Source: an uncultured Agromyces sp. (lineage in GTDB: Bacteria > Actinomycetota > Actinomycetes > Actinomycetales > Microbacteriaceae). Taken from it: a DNA stretch of 64,000 nt. The stretch's first letter is position 1; each line of letters opens with the position of its first letter. The stretch lies in contig CAJXGN010000005.1 in assembly GCA_913053875.1 (NCBI GenBank), forward strand, positions 124,001 through 188,000, written 5' to 3'. Positions 1 through 8,732 of this stretch are shown piece by piece. The notes beneath the pieces are model-generated. The model was not told the origin of the DNA and did not search any database. It saw only the letters and a list, made by a program, of their open reading frames with translations. Made by a program: the position numbers and the translations under genes.

Positions 1-3000
1 TTCCGGTACACCGTCGACGACGGTCGCCTCGGCGTCGCGGAGGCGCAGGTCGACGTGACCGTGCGCCCGCCGGGGGAGAACCTCCCGCCCGTGCCGCACC
101 GCGAGGCGGCCGTGAGCGTCGAGCAGGGCAGCTCGATCGCCTACAACGTGCTCGCCGACTGGAACGACCCCGACGGCGACGACCTGTACCTCGTCAACGC
201 CTCGCCCACGAGCGGCGACTCGGTGCGTTTCGGCCCCGACGGCTACGTCACGTTCGAGCACCGCACGGGCGAGATCGGCCTGAAGGAGGTGCAGTTCGTC
301 GTCTCCGACGGCGCCGCGACGGCGACCGGCACGCTCACGGTCGACGTCAAGCCCACGGGGAGCCTGAACCCGGTCGGCACCCCCGACCACGCGCAGGTGT
401 TCGCGGGCGAGCAGGTGCTGCTCGAACCGCTCGCGAACGACCTCAGCCCGTCGGGGGCGCCGCTCTCGCTGCTCGGCATCGCCGAGGTCGAGGGGGCGGA
501 TGCCACGGCCAACACCGAACTCGGCACCGTCGCGTTCTCGGCCAACGAGGTCGGCAGCCACCTGTTCACCTACGACCTCGCGGCGGGCGACGCGGTGAGC
601 GTCGGGCTCATCCGCGTCGACGTGCTCGAGCCGCCCGAGGATGCGCTGCCGCCGATCGCGGTGACCGACACCGCGTACCTGCGCGCCGGCGAGCCGACCA
701 GCGTGCCGCTGCTCGCGAACGACACGTCGCCGAACGGACGGGTGCTCGCGGTGCAGTCGGTCGACCTCGACGACGTGGGCGACCTCGTCACGGTGGAGCT
801 GCTCGGCAACGCGGTCGCCCGCGTGACGGCGTCCGAGGCGCTCACGGAGCCGCTGCAGTTCGGCTACACGGTCTCCGACGGCGCCGCGACCGCCGAGGCA
901 TCCGTCGCCGTCGTGCCCGTGCCGCCGCTCGTGAAGCACCAGCCGCCCATCGCGGTGCCCGACAGCGCGACCGTGCGTGCGGGCGACATCGCGACCGTCG
1001 CCGTCACCGCCAACGACGTGCACCCCGACTCCGCGCCCTTCCACGTGGAGGCCGAGCTCGCGGAGGGGCCCGAGGAGGGGCTCGCCTTCGTCACCGGCGA
1101 CACGGTGCGCTTCCAGGCGCCCGACGAGCCCGGCACGTACCGCGTGTCGTACACGATCGCCGACGAGTTCGAGGAGACCGCGACCACCTCCGTGACGTTC
1201 CTCGTCACGCCCTCGGGCGACAACGACGCGCCGTTGCCCGCACCGCTCACGGCACGCACCTTCGCCGGTTCGACCGTCGAGGTCGAGGTGCCCCTCGACG
1301 GCATCGACCCCGACGGCGACTCGGTGACGCTGCGCGGCGTCACCTCGCCGCCGTCGCTCGGCCGCGTCGTCGAGTCGACCAGCACCACATTCACGTACGA
1401 GGCGTTCGGCGGGTCGACGGGCACCGACGCGTTCGAGTACGAGGTCGTCGACACGTCGGGTGCGGTCGCGACGGGCACCGTGCGCATCGGCGTGATCCCG
1501 CGCCCCGAGATCACGCCGCCGCCGAACGCGGTCGACGACGTGGTCGAGCTGCGGCCGGGTCGCACCGGCTCGATCGACGTGCTCGCCAACGACTCCGACC
1601 CGAGCGGCTACGCGATCCGCGTCGACGAGCAGCTCGCGAACGTCGACATGGCGCTCGAGGCGGAGGTGCGCGCGAACCGGGTGGTCGTCACGGCGCCCGA
1701 GCAGGAGGGCGGCTTCTCGCTGCGCTACGAGATCACCAACGGGCACGGCGGCGCCGACGCGGCGTACGTGCAGGTGAAGGTCACCGAGGACGCCCGCATC
1801 GACCCGCCGTCCGCGGAGGACCAGGTGATCGAGCCCGAGGAGGTGCTCGACGTCGACACCGTCACCGTGCACCCGCTCGACGACGCGCAGAATCCCGGCG
1901 GCCTCGTCGACGACCTCGTCGTCACGCTCGAGGGCCCGAACGCGGGCGCCGGCACGGTGCTGCCGAACGGCGCGATCGAGGTCGCGCCGACCGACGAGCG
2001 CCAGGCCGTCGCATACCGGCTCACCAACGAGATCGACGACCTCTCGGCGATGGCGTTCGTGATCGTGCCGCCCGTGCTCGATCCGGAGGCGCTGGCTGCG
2101 GAGGAGGAGGACGAGGAGCAGCCCGAGGAGGAGCAGTTCCCGCTGCCGTACCTCGCCGACATCGGCGAGCAGTTCGTGCGCATGAACGGCCAGCTCTCCT
2201 GGAACCTCGCCGACATCGTCGTCGTGCCGAGCGGCCGGCCGATCGAGGTGCTCTCGGCCGGTGCGACGAACGCCGACGGCAGCCCCGTGCTCGCCGACGC
2301 CGCGACGCTCGCCTACACGCCGGCGACCGACTACCGCGGGCAGGCGTCGGTCACCTTCGAGGTGACGGATGCCCCGGGCACGGCCGAGCAGGCCGAGCGC
2401 ACCGCGTTCCTGACGATCCCGGTCACGGTCGGCTCCGCCGACTTCACCGACGTGCCGCCGACCTTCACGCCGCGCACGGTGCAGCTCGAGGCGGGCGAGG
2501 AGCCGGTGCAGGTCGACCTGCGCGACTCCAGCGCGCACCCGAACCCCGACGTGCTCGCCCGGCTCGCCTACGGCGACCTCGCGGGCGGCACCGCCGACAT
2601 CGTGCCGACGCTCGAGGGCAGCATCCTCACCCTCGAGGCCCCGCTCGGCGTGCAGCCGGGCACGACGGCGACGTTGACCTTCACCGTCGGCTTCGACGAG
2701 TTCAGCGTGCCCGGCTCGGTCGAGGTGACCGTCGTGTCATCGTCGCGGCCGAAGCCCGAGGCGGTCGACGACCAGCTCGAGATGACCCGCGCGCAGACGC
2801 GGCAGGTGAACGTGCTCGCGAACGACTTCAACCCCTTCGCGCCCGACCCGCTGCGCATCGTCGACGCGCAGATCGACCAGGCGAGCGTCGGCAGCAACGC
2901 ATCGGTGTCGTTCACCGGCCAGCACGTGAGCGTGACCACGGGGGCGGCCTTCACCGGCACGCTCAGCGTCGTCTACCGCATCCAGGACGCCACGCGCGAC

Positions 3001-3933
3001 CCCGCGCGCGAGACGCAGGGACGGCTCACGGTCGTCGTGCGCGACGCGCCGGACGCGCCGAACACGCCGACGACCTCGCCGGGCGACGGCAGCGCCACCG
3101 TGCGCTGGAACGCCCCGGCGACCAACAACTCGCCGATCACCGGCTACACCGTCTACTGGTCGGGCGGTGGGTCGCGCAGCTTCGGGGCGGGCGCCGCCGG
3201 CACGAACCAGACCATCACGGGCCTGTCGAACGGCTCGTCGTACCAGTTCTGGGTGACCGCCACGAACGCCATCGGCACTTCGACGGCATCGGCGCGCAGC
3301 ACCGCGATCGTGCCCTACGGCGTGCCGACGGCACCCCGCAGCGTCACGCTGAACGCCTCGCAGACGGGCAACGCCCGCCTGAACATGTCGTGGACCGCGC
3401 CCGCCGACAACGGCGGCCGCGCCGTCACCGAGTACCGGTGGCGATTCACCGAGGGCTCGAGTGCCTCCGGCACGACGACGAGCCGCAGCGACGCGATCAC
3501 GGGCAGCAACGGCACCCGGTACCGCTACGAGGTGCGCGCCTGCAACGCCCGCGGCTGCGGGCCGTGGGCGGCGTCGAACCGCGCCACCCCGACGGCCCCG
3601 CCGCCACCCGAGCCCGGCGGGACCATCTTCAAGGGGTCGCGCTCCACGGTCGCGCAGTGCATGTCGGGCTGCTACTACGTCGGCATCGACTACCACGACT
3701 TCCCGGCCGGCTCGTACCGCATCACGACGTACATCAACGGCAGCAATGCGGGACTCACCGAGAACACGTACTCGATCGGCACGAACGGCTCGGTCGTGAT
3801 CTGGAACAGTCTCGGCATCCGCAACGACGACCGCATCCAGGTGCGATTCGTCCGCACGAGCAACGGCGCGGTGTACTGGTCCGACGCCATCACCAACTGG
3901 GACTCGCTCCCCATCCGCGGGGGGACGCCATGA
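1..3933 (+). CDS. Giant Ig-like/fibronectin III repeat surface protein (5' end missing)
   Basis: Codons are open from base 1, so the left edge cuts the gene and 1310 C-terminal residues are visible. Tandem cadherin/Ig-like beta-sandwich repeats show a recurring signature, P-x-x-A-V-x-D followed about 20 residues later by L/V/T-A-N-D-x-x-P (visible residues about 217-240, 316-340, 508-530, 918-940). A glutamate-rich linker lies near residues 700-713. Two fibronectin type III domains follow at about 1017-1200. The last 100 residues form a separate domain with a close Cys pair (QCMSGC). No LPXTG motif or C-terminal membrane helix is present, so any anchor must be in the missing N-terminus. It heads a translationally coupled MoxR-DUF58-transglutaminase operon. 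An extracellular adhesive or scaffold role is inferred from the repeats. Confidence 0.85.
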   Translation, partial: FRYTVDDGRLGVAEAQVDVTVRPPGENLPPVPHREAAVSVEQGSSIAYNVLADWNDPDGDDLYLVNASPTSGDSVRFGPDGYVTFEHRTGEIGLKEVQFVVSDGAATATGTLTVDVKPTGSLNPVGTPDHAQVFAGEQVLLEPLANDLSPSGAPLSLLGIAEVEGADATANTELGTVAFSANEVGSHLFTYDLAAGDAVSVGLIRVDVLEPPEDALPPIAVTDTAYLRAGEPTSVPLLANDTSPNGRVLAVQSVDLDDVGDLVTVELLGNAVARVTASEALTEPLQFGYTVSDGAATAEASVAVVPVPPLVKHQPPIAVPDSATVRAGDIATVAVTANDVHPDSAPFHVEAELAEGPEEGLAFVTGDTVRFQAPDEPGTYRVSYTIADEFEETATTSVTFLVTPSGDNDAPLPAPLTARTFAGSTVEVEVPLDGIDPDGDSVTLRGVTSPPSLGRVVESTSTTFTYEAFGGSTGTDAFEYEVVDTSGAVATGTVRIGVIPRPEITPPPNAVDDVVELRPGRTGSIDVLANDSDPSGYAIRVDEQLANVDMALEAEVRANRVVVTAPEQEGGFSLRYEITNGHGGADAAYVQVKVTEDARIDPPSAEDQVIEPEEVLDVDTVTVHPLDDAQNPGGLVDDLVVTLEGPNAGAGTVLPNGAIEVAPTDERQAVAYRLTNEIDDLSAMAFVIVPPVLDPEALAAEEEDEEQPEEEQFPLPYLADIGEQFVRMNGQLSWNLADIVVVPSGRPIEVLSAGATNADGSPVLADAATLAYTPATDYRGQASVTFEVTDAPGTAEQAERTAFLTIPVTVGSADFTDVPPTFTPRTVQLEAGEEPVQVDLRDSSAHPNPDVLARLAYGDLAGGTADIVPTLEGSILTLEAPLGVQPGTTATLTFTVGFDEFSVPGSVEVTVVSSSRPKPEAVDDQLEMTRAQTRQVNVLANDFNPFAPDPLRIVDAQIDQASVGSNASVSFTGQHVSVTTGAAFTGTLSVVYRIQDATRDPARETQGRLTVVVRDAPDAPNTPTTSPGDGSATVRWNAPATNNSPITGYTVYWSGGGSRSFGAGAAGTNQTITGLSNGSSYQFWVTATNAIGTSTASARSTAIVPYGVPTAPRSVTLNASQTGNARLNMSWTAPADNGGRAVTEYRWRFTEGSSASGTTTSRSDAITGSNGTRYRYEVRACNARGCGPWAASNRATPTAPPPPEPGGTIFKGSRSTVAQCMSGCYYVGIDYHDFPAGSYRITTYINGSNAGLTENTYSIGTNGSVVIWNSLGIRNDDRIQVRFVRTSNGAVYWSDAITNWDSLPIRGGTP

Positions 3934-3959
3934 CGACCGAACGCGAGGAGACTCCATGA
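3930..3959 (+). other. Nine-codon mini-ORF bridging two genes
   Basis: An ATG at 3930 overlaps the TGA of the Ig-like gene (ATGA). The nine-codon frame ends at 3957-3959, where its TGA overlaps the ATG of the MoxR gene (ATGA again). The mini-ORF carries the GAGGAG ribosome-binding site of the MoxR gene. It could relay terminating ribosomes from one gene to the next, or it could be chance. No peptide function is proposed. Confidence 0.3.
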
Positions 3960-4924
3960 CCGTCACGCAGGAACAGGCCGACTGGTTCCACGACGCCTTC
4001 ACCCGCCTCGTCGGCAACGTCGACCGCGCGATCCTCGGCAAGCGCGACGTGATCCGCCTGGTCGTGACGGCGATGCTCACGGACGGGCACGTGCTGCTCG
4101 AGGACGTGCCGGGCACCGGCAAGACCCAGCTCGCGAAGGCGCTCGCGAACACGCTCGACGGCTCGAACTCGCGCATCCAGTTCACGCCCGACCTGCTGCC
4201 CTCCGACGTCACCGGCGTGACGATCTACGACCAGCACAAGGGCGCCTTCGAGTTCCACCGCGGACCGATCTTCGCGTCGGTCGTGCTCGCCGACGAGATC
4301 AACCGCGCGAGCCCGAAGACCCAGTCGGCGCTGCTCGAGGTCATGGAGGAGGGCCGGGTCACGGTCGACGGCGTCGCGCACGACGTGGGCAGCCCGTTCA
4401 TGGTCATCGCCACGCAGAACCCGGTGGAGCAGGCGGGCACGTACACCCTGCCCGAGGCGCAGCTCGACCGCTTCCTCATCAAGACCTCGCTCGGCTACCC
4501 CGACCACGACACCGCGCTGGCGCTGCTGGTCGACTCGTCGAACCGCTCGCGCTCGCAGGGCGTGTCGCCCATCATCGCGCCCGCATCGATCACCGCGATG
4601 GCGCAGCTCGCGGCCGACGTGCACGTCGACCCGGCGGTGCTCGACTACCTGAACCGCATCGTCGCCGCGACGCGGGAGCACCCCGACACGACGCTCGGCG
4701 TCTCGATGCGCGGTGCGCTCGCGCTCGCGCGTGCCGTGAAGACATGGGCGATCTCGCAGGGGCGCACGTACGCCACCCCCGACGACGTGCGCGAGCTCGC
4801 CGAGCCCGTGCTCGCCCACCGCGTCATCGTCGACCCCGAGTCGTCGTTCCGCGGGGTCACCGCCGCCCAGGTGGTGGGCGGCTGCGTCGCCGAGGTCGAC
4901 CCGCCCGCGTACCGAGCGGCATGA
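3956..4924 (+). CDS. MoxR-family AAA+ ATPase (module 1)
   Basis: A 322-residue MoxR ATPase, a chaperone-like AAA+ family that usually works with a DUF58/vWA partner encoded next to it. Walker A (EDVPGTGKTQ) lies near residue 48, Walker B (LADEINRA) near residue 111, sensor 1 (ATQNPVEQAGT) near 150, and the AAA lid follows. The start is chosen from a GAGGAG site at 3945-3950 and the coupled ATGA at 3956-3959. It overlaps the DUF58 gene by four bases. It resembles the MoxR at 21490 closely in the core ([13 protein letters not shown] in both) but differs at both ends, so the two are paralogues. Substrate unknown; a role in assembling or remodelling envelope proteins is inferred. Confidence 0.93.
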   Translation: MTVTQEQADWFHDAFTRLVGNVDRAILGKRDVIRLVVTAMLTDGHVLLEDVPGTGKTQLAKALANTLDGSNSRIQFTPDLLPSDVTGVTIYDQHKGAFEFHRGPIFASVVLADEINRASPKTQSALLEVMEEGRVTVDGVAHDVGSPFMVIATQNPVEQAGTYTLPEAQLDRFLIKTSLGYPDHDTALALLVDSSNRSRSQGVSPIIAPASITAMAQLAADVHVDPAVLDYLNRIVAATREHPDTTLGVSMRGALALARAVKTWAISQGRTYATPDDVRELAEPVLAHRVIVDPESSFRGVTAAQVVGGCVAEVDPPAYRAA

Positions 4925-6210
4925 CCCAGACCGCTCCACCGGCGCCGCGGCGCCGCGAGTCCGGCTGGGCGAGCGCCGGCCGGGCGCTGCGCAACGGCCT
5001 CGGCAACGCCACGCGCATCGCCGGAGCCGCGTTCGCGCGCGCCGGCCGCGCGATCGCGCCGGTGACGGGCGTGGTCACGCCCACGGGCTGGATCGTGCTC
5101 GCGGCCGCCGCGGGCGCGTTCGTGCTCGCGGGCGTGTTCGGCTGGGTCGAGTTCCTGTTCCTCGGCGCGACGCTCGTCGCGGCCGTGCTGCTCGCGACGG
5201 CGACCCTGTTCGGTCGTGCGCAGTACCGCGTCGAGATCGCGCTCGAACCGGTGCGCGTGGTCGCGGGGGAGCGGGCGATGGGGCGGATGCTCGTCGCGAA
5301 CGCCGCCCAGCGCCAGGCGCCGCCCACGCGCTTGGAGCTGCCCGTCGGCGCGGGCGTCGCCGAGTTCCGCGTGTCGTCCCTGGCGCCCGGCGCCGCGCAG
5401 GAGGAGCTGTTCGCCGTGCCGACCGCGCGTCGCGCCGTGATACCCGCCGGCCCCGCCCTCTCGGTGCGGGGCGACCAGCTCGGGCTGCTCCGCCGCACCG
5501 TGGGCTGGACCGACGTGATCGAGCTGTTCGTGCACCCGGTCACCGCGCGCCTCCAGCCGTCGGCGGCGGGCCTCGTGCGCGACCTCGAGGGCGAGGTCAC
5601 GCCCGTGGTGACCGACAACGACATCTCGTTCCACGCGCTCCGCGCGTACGAGCCGGGCGACCCGCTGCGGAACGTGCACTGGCGCACGACCGCGCGCACG
5701 GGCACGCTCATGGTGCGTCAGTTCGAGGAGACCCGTCGCAGCGAGCTGGTCCTCGTGCAGTCGACGGATGCCGCGCACTACGCATCCGACGACGAGTTCG
5801 AGCTCGCCGTGTCGGTCATGGCCTCGCTCGCCGTGCAGGTGCTGCGCGACGGCACGACCATGCACGTCGTGACGGACGAGCTCCGGCTGCGCACGGCGAC
5901 GCCCACGGCGCTGCTCGACGACGCCTCGCGCATCGAGCCCGTGTCGGGCGTGCACGCGAGCCTCCGCGACCTCGCCCGGGCCCAGACCTCGCGGCTCGCG
6001 GCGCCGAGCGTCGTGCTGCTGGTCGCGGGTTCGCAGCTGCCGGTCGCGGAGTTCCGCAGCGTGCAGCGGCTCTTCGGGGCCGACACGACCGTGCTCGCGT
6101 TCCGTGCCGAGCACGGCGCGCCCTCGGGCATCCGCTCGGTGGGCCTGCCGGTCGCGACGGTGGGTCGCCTCGACGAGCTGGCCGCGATCGTGCGGAGCGT
6201 GCGCGGATGA
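4921..6210 (+). CDS. DUF58 domain protein (module 1)
   Basis: 429 residues. A basic N-terminus is followed by two adjacent hydrophobic segments (about residues 55-95) and then the DUF58 domain with its hallmark R-x-Y-x-x-G-D-P-x-R-x-x-x-W (RAYEPGDPLRNVHW) about residues 241-254. The ATG at 4921 overlaps the MoxR stop (ATGA); an upstream in-frame start inside the MoxR gene is rejected because the operon uses tight couplings. It ends in an ATGA overlap with the transglutaminase-like gene. DUF58 proteins are membrane-tethered vWA-like partners of MoxR ATPases; the exact activity is not known. Confidence 0.9.
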   Translation: MTQTAPPAPRRRESGWASAGRALRNGLGNATRIAGAAFARAGRAIAPVTGVVTPTGWIVLAAAAGAFVLAGVFGWVEFLFLGATLVAAVLLATATLFGRAQYRVEIALEPVRVVAGERAMGRMLVANAAQRQAPPTRLELPVGAGVAEFRVSSLAPGAAQEELFAVPTARRAVIPAGPALSVRGDQLGLLRRTVGWTDVIELFVHPVTARLQPSAAGLVRDLEGEVTPVVTDNDISFHALRAYEPGDPLRNVHWRTTARTGTLMVRQFEETRRSELVLVQSTDAAHYASDDEFELAVSVMASLAVQVLRDGTTMHVVTDELRLRTATPTALLDDASRIEPVSGVHASLRDLARAQTSRLAAPSVVLLVAGSQLPVAEFRSVQRLFGADTTVLAFRAEHGAPSGIRSVGLPVATVGRLDELAAIVRSVRG

Positions 6211-8621
6211 GCGCCGGGCGCCGCCTCACCGCCGCATCGGCGGCCGACGTCGTCGTGCCGCTCGTGCTCGCCGCGCTCGGCGTGCTCGGGTTCGCGACGG
6301 CCTTCGGCGGCTGGGGGTACCTGCTCGCCGGGCTCGGCGGGCTCGCGGTGGGCGCCGGGGCGGGCCTCCTCGGCCGCCGTCTCCCGCTGCTGCCCGCCGT
6401 GCTCGTGGGGGTGCTGGCGTACTTCGCGTTCGGCAGCGCGCTCGCGATGCCCGACGCCGCGCTCTGGCTCGTGGTGCCGACGCCCGAGACGCTCGCCGGG
6501 CTCGTGCTGGGCGCGGTGTGGGGTTGGGCCGACCTCGTCACGCTGCGCGCGCCGGTCGAGGCGCCCGCCTACCTGACCGTCGTGCCGTACGTCGCCGGCT
6601 GGCTCGTGGGGCTCGTGACCGCGCTGCTCGCCACGCGCTGGCTGCCCGGCCGCAGCACCGCACCGCGCCGGGCGCTGCTCCTGGTCGGCCCCGTGCTGCT
6701 GCTGCTCGCCGCGGTGCTCATCGGCACGCAGGACTCGGTGCACGGCGCGCTGCGCGGCACCCTGTTCGCCGCCGTCGCACTGGTCTGGCTCGGCTGGCGC
6801 CGGCGGGACCCGTCCGCACCCGATGCGGCGACGGATGCCGCGGGGTCGCGCCGCCTGGCACGCGCGCGCCTCACCGGCGGCGTCGTGCTCGTCACGGGGG
6901 CGATCGTCGCCGGGGCACTCGCGGCCACGGCCCTCGTGCCGGCCCAGCCCGCGCGCGTCGTGGTGCGCGACCAGGTCGTGCCGCCGTTCGACCCGCTCGA
7001 GTTCGCGAGCCCGCTGGCCGGGTTCCGCGCGTACACGAAGGACCTCGCCGAGACGCCGCTGTTCACCGTCGACGGGCTGCGTGAGGGCGAGTCCGTGCGA
7101 CTGGCGTCGCTCGACTCGTACGACGGTCGGCTGTGGAACGCGGCCGGCCCGGAGGACACCGCCGGGGTCGGCGGGTTCGCGCTCGTCGGCTCGGAGCTGC
7201 CCGAGCCCGCGTTCGGCACGTTCGCCGCCGACGCGCACGAGGTCCGCGTCGAGATCGGCGCCTACGACGACTCCTGGCTGCCCGCGGTCGCCGCTCCGGA
7301 GCAGGTCGTGCTCGAGGGTGCCATCGCCGACCGCACGGAGGACCTGCGGTACGACGCGGCATCGGCGACCGCGGTGCTCATCGGCGGCGTCGACGAGGGC
7401 GACCGGTACCGGCTCACGGTGCGGTCGCCGGTGCTGCCCGACGACGAGGACCTGGTCGACGTGCCGGTCGCGGCGGTGCCGCTGCCGCCCGTCGAGTCGG
7501 TGCCCGACGTGCTCGTCGCGCGCGCCGACCAGTACGTGGGCGACGAGGTCTCGCCGATCGACCAGCTGCGCGCCATCGAGACCGGCCTGCGCACCGAGGG
7601 CTTCCTGAGCCACGGCCTCGCCTCCGATGCGGTCGCGTCGCGCGCGGGCCACGGCGCCGACCGCATGGTCGACCTCTTCACCAGGTCGCAGATGGTCGGC
7701 GACGAGGAGCAGTACGCCTCCGCCATGGCGCTCATGGCCCGGCAGCTCGGCTACCCGGCGCGCGTCGTGATGGGCTTCGCGCCCGAGGTCGGGTCGGATG
7801 CCGCGTCGATCGAGGTCACGGGCGCCGACGTGACCGCGTGGGTCGAGGTCCCGTTCGACGGCATCGGGTGGGTGCCGTTCTTCCCCACGCCCGACGACAC
7901 CGACGTGCCGCAGGAGCAGACGCCCCGCCCCGCCGCCGAGCCGCAGCCGCAGGTGCGGCAGCCACCGCGCGCGCAAGAGCGCGACGAGGACCTGCTGAGC
8001 ACGGTCGAGATCGACGACTCCGAGGACGAGGAGCGTGAGGATCCGTTCGTCGTGCCCGCGTGGGTGTGGATCGTCGCGGGCGTCATCGGCATCCCGCTGC
8101 TGCTCGTGCTCGGCCCGCTCGTCGTGGTCGCGCTGCTGAAGGCCCGTCGCCGGCGGCGTCGCCGCCGGCACCCGCTCGGCGACCGGCGCGCGGCCGGCGC
8201 CTGGGAGGAACTGGCCGACGGCTACGCCGAACTCGGCTACGACGTGCGCCGCCACGCCACTCGCCGCCAGGTCGCGGCCGACCTCGAGCGGCAGCTGCGC
8301 GAGCAGACGTCCGACGCGTCGGCCACGGCGGGCGCCGGGCCCGCAGCCGACGCCGGCTCAGGGGCATCCGTCGCCGTCGCCCTCTCGCCGATCGCGGCCG
8401 ACGTCGACGCCGCGGTGTTCTCCGACGCCCAGATCGACGACGCGCGGGTGCGCGGGCTCTGGGCCCGGGCCGACGGCCACCTGGACGAGGCGCGCCACGC
8501 CTCCGAAGCGTCGCGGCGGCTGCTCAGCCGCTACCGCATCCGCTCCCGGCGCGACTGGAGCCGCGTCGCCGCGGAGGGGGACGGCCCGGCGGCCGGGCCC
8601 GAGGGCGGTGCTAGCCTGTAG
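6207..8621 (+). CDS. Transglutaminase-fold membrane protein, apparent pseudoenzyme (module 1)
   Basis: 804 residues in TgpA-like architecture: several N-terminal membrane helices (about residues 10-240), an extracellular region, a transglutaminase-like core (about 480-565), one membrane helix (about 620-645) and a basic cytoplasmic tail. Aligned by eye with the paralogue at 23853, the catalytic Cys position is Glu500 (context GDEEQYASAM), the His position is Thr543 (DVTAWVEV) and the acidic third position is Phe559 (WVPFFPTP). All three are lost while the surrounding fold motifs, including GIGW, are kept, so a non-catalytic binding or scaffold role is inferred. The start is the ATGA overlap with the DUF58 gene. 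The leuC promoter -10 box lies inside the 3' end. Confidence 0.88.
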   Translation: MSAGRRLTAASAADVVVPLVLAALGVLGFATAFGGWGYLLAGLGGLAVGAGAGLLGRRLPLLPAVLVGVLAYFAFGSALAMPDAALWLVVPTPETLAGLVLGAVWGWADLVTLRAPVEAPAYLTVVPYVAGWLVGLVTALLATRWLPGRSTAPRRALLLVGPVLLLLAAVLIGTQDSVHGALRGTLFAAVALVWLGWRRRDPSAPDAATDAAGSRRLARARLTGGVVLVTGAIVAGALAATALVPAQPARVVVRDQVVPPFDPLEFASPLAGFRAYTKDLAETPLFTVDGLREGESVRLASLDSYDGRLWNAAGPEDTAGVGGFALVGSELPEPAFGTFAADAHEVRVEIGAYDDSWLPAVAAPEQVVLEGAIADRTEDLRYDAASATAVLIGGVDEGDRYRLTVRSPVLPDDEDLVDVPVAAVPLPPVESVPDVLVARADQYVGDEVSPIDQLRAIETGLRTEGFLSHGLASDAVASRAGHGADRMVDLFTRSQMVGDEEQYASAMALMARQLGYPARVVMGFAPEVGSDAASIEVTGADVTAWVEVPFDGIGWVPFFPTPDDTDVPQEQTPRPAAEPQPQVRQPPRAQERDEDLLSTVEIDDSEDEEREDPFVVPAWVWIVAGVIGIPLLLVLGPLVVVALLKARRRRRRRRHPLGDRRAAGAWEELADGYAELGYDVRRHATRRQVAADLERQLREQTSDASATAGAGPAADAGSGASVAVALSPIAADVDAAVFSDAQIDDARVRGLWARADGHLDEARHASEASRRLLSRYRIRSRRDWSRVAAEGDGPAAGPEGGASL
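8609..8617 (+). promoter_or_regulatory. Extended -10 promoter for the leuC leader
   Basis: TG-C-TAGCCT matches an extended -10 element (TGnTANNNT). It lies inside the last codons of the transglutaminase-like gene and ends six bases before the GTG of a short leucine-rich ORF. Transcription would start at or next to that GTG. No -35 element is obvious. Confidence 0.55.
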
Positions 8622-8623
8622 TG

Positions 8624-8674
8624 GTGCAGCACGTTCGGCTCCTCCTTCGTTGCCGCGACGGGTCCTCGTCCTAA
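8624..8674 (+). CDS. Leucine leader peptide of leuCD (attenuation candidate)
   Basis: A 16-residue ORF (MQHVRLLLRCRDGSSS) with three consecutive leucine codons CTC-CTC-CTT at 8639-8647 and a TAA at 8672. It sits 59 bases upstream of leuC, the leucine biosynthetic isopropylmalate isomerase gene. Tandem codons for the pathway's product are the hallmark of ribosome-mediated attenuation. The GTG lies six bases after a TAGCCT box, so the peptide is probably translated from a leaderless mRNA. The left arm of a strong hairpin begins at 8648, directly after the Leu codons, so ribosome stalling would change folding. Predicted from sequence only; no expression evidence. Confidence 0.65.
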   Translation: MQHVRLLLRCRDGSSS

Positions 8675-8700
8675 GGCCTTCCCCGTCGCGGAGTCCAACG
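8648..8700 (+). promoter_or_regulatory. Attenuator-type hairpin upstream of leuC
   Basis: A perfect 10-bp inverted repeat, CCGCGACGGG (8653-8662) with CCCGTCGCGG (8682-8691), extends outward by CGTTG/CAACG (8648-8652 with about 8695-8699) across a small bulge. There is no T-tract, so Rho-dependent or translational attenuation is more likely than intrinsic termination. TCCTCG in the loop (8663-8668) is complementary to CGAGGA in the leuC ribosome-binding site (8718-8723), which gives a possible alternative fold. Confidence 0.55.
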
Positions 8701-8732
8701 TCGGCTGAACACCCCATCGAGGAAGAGCTTCC

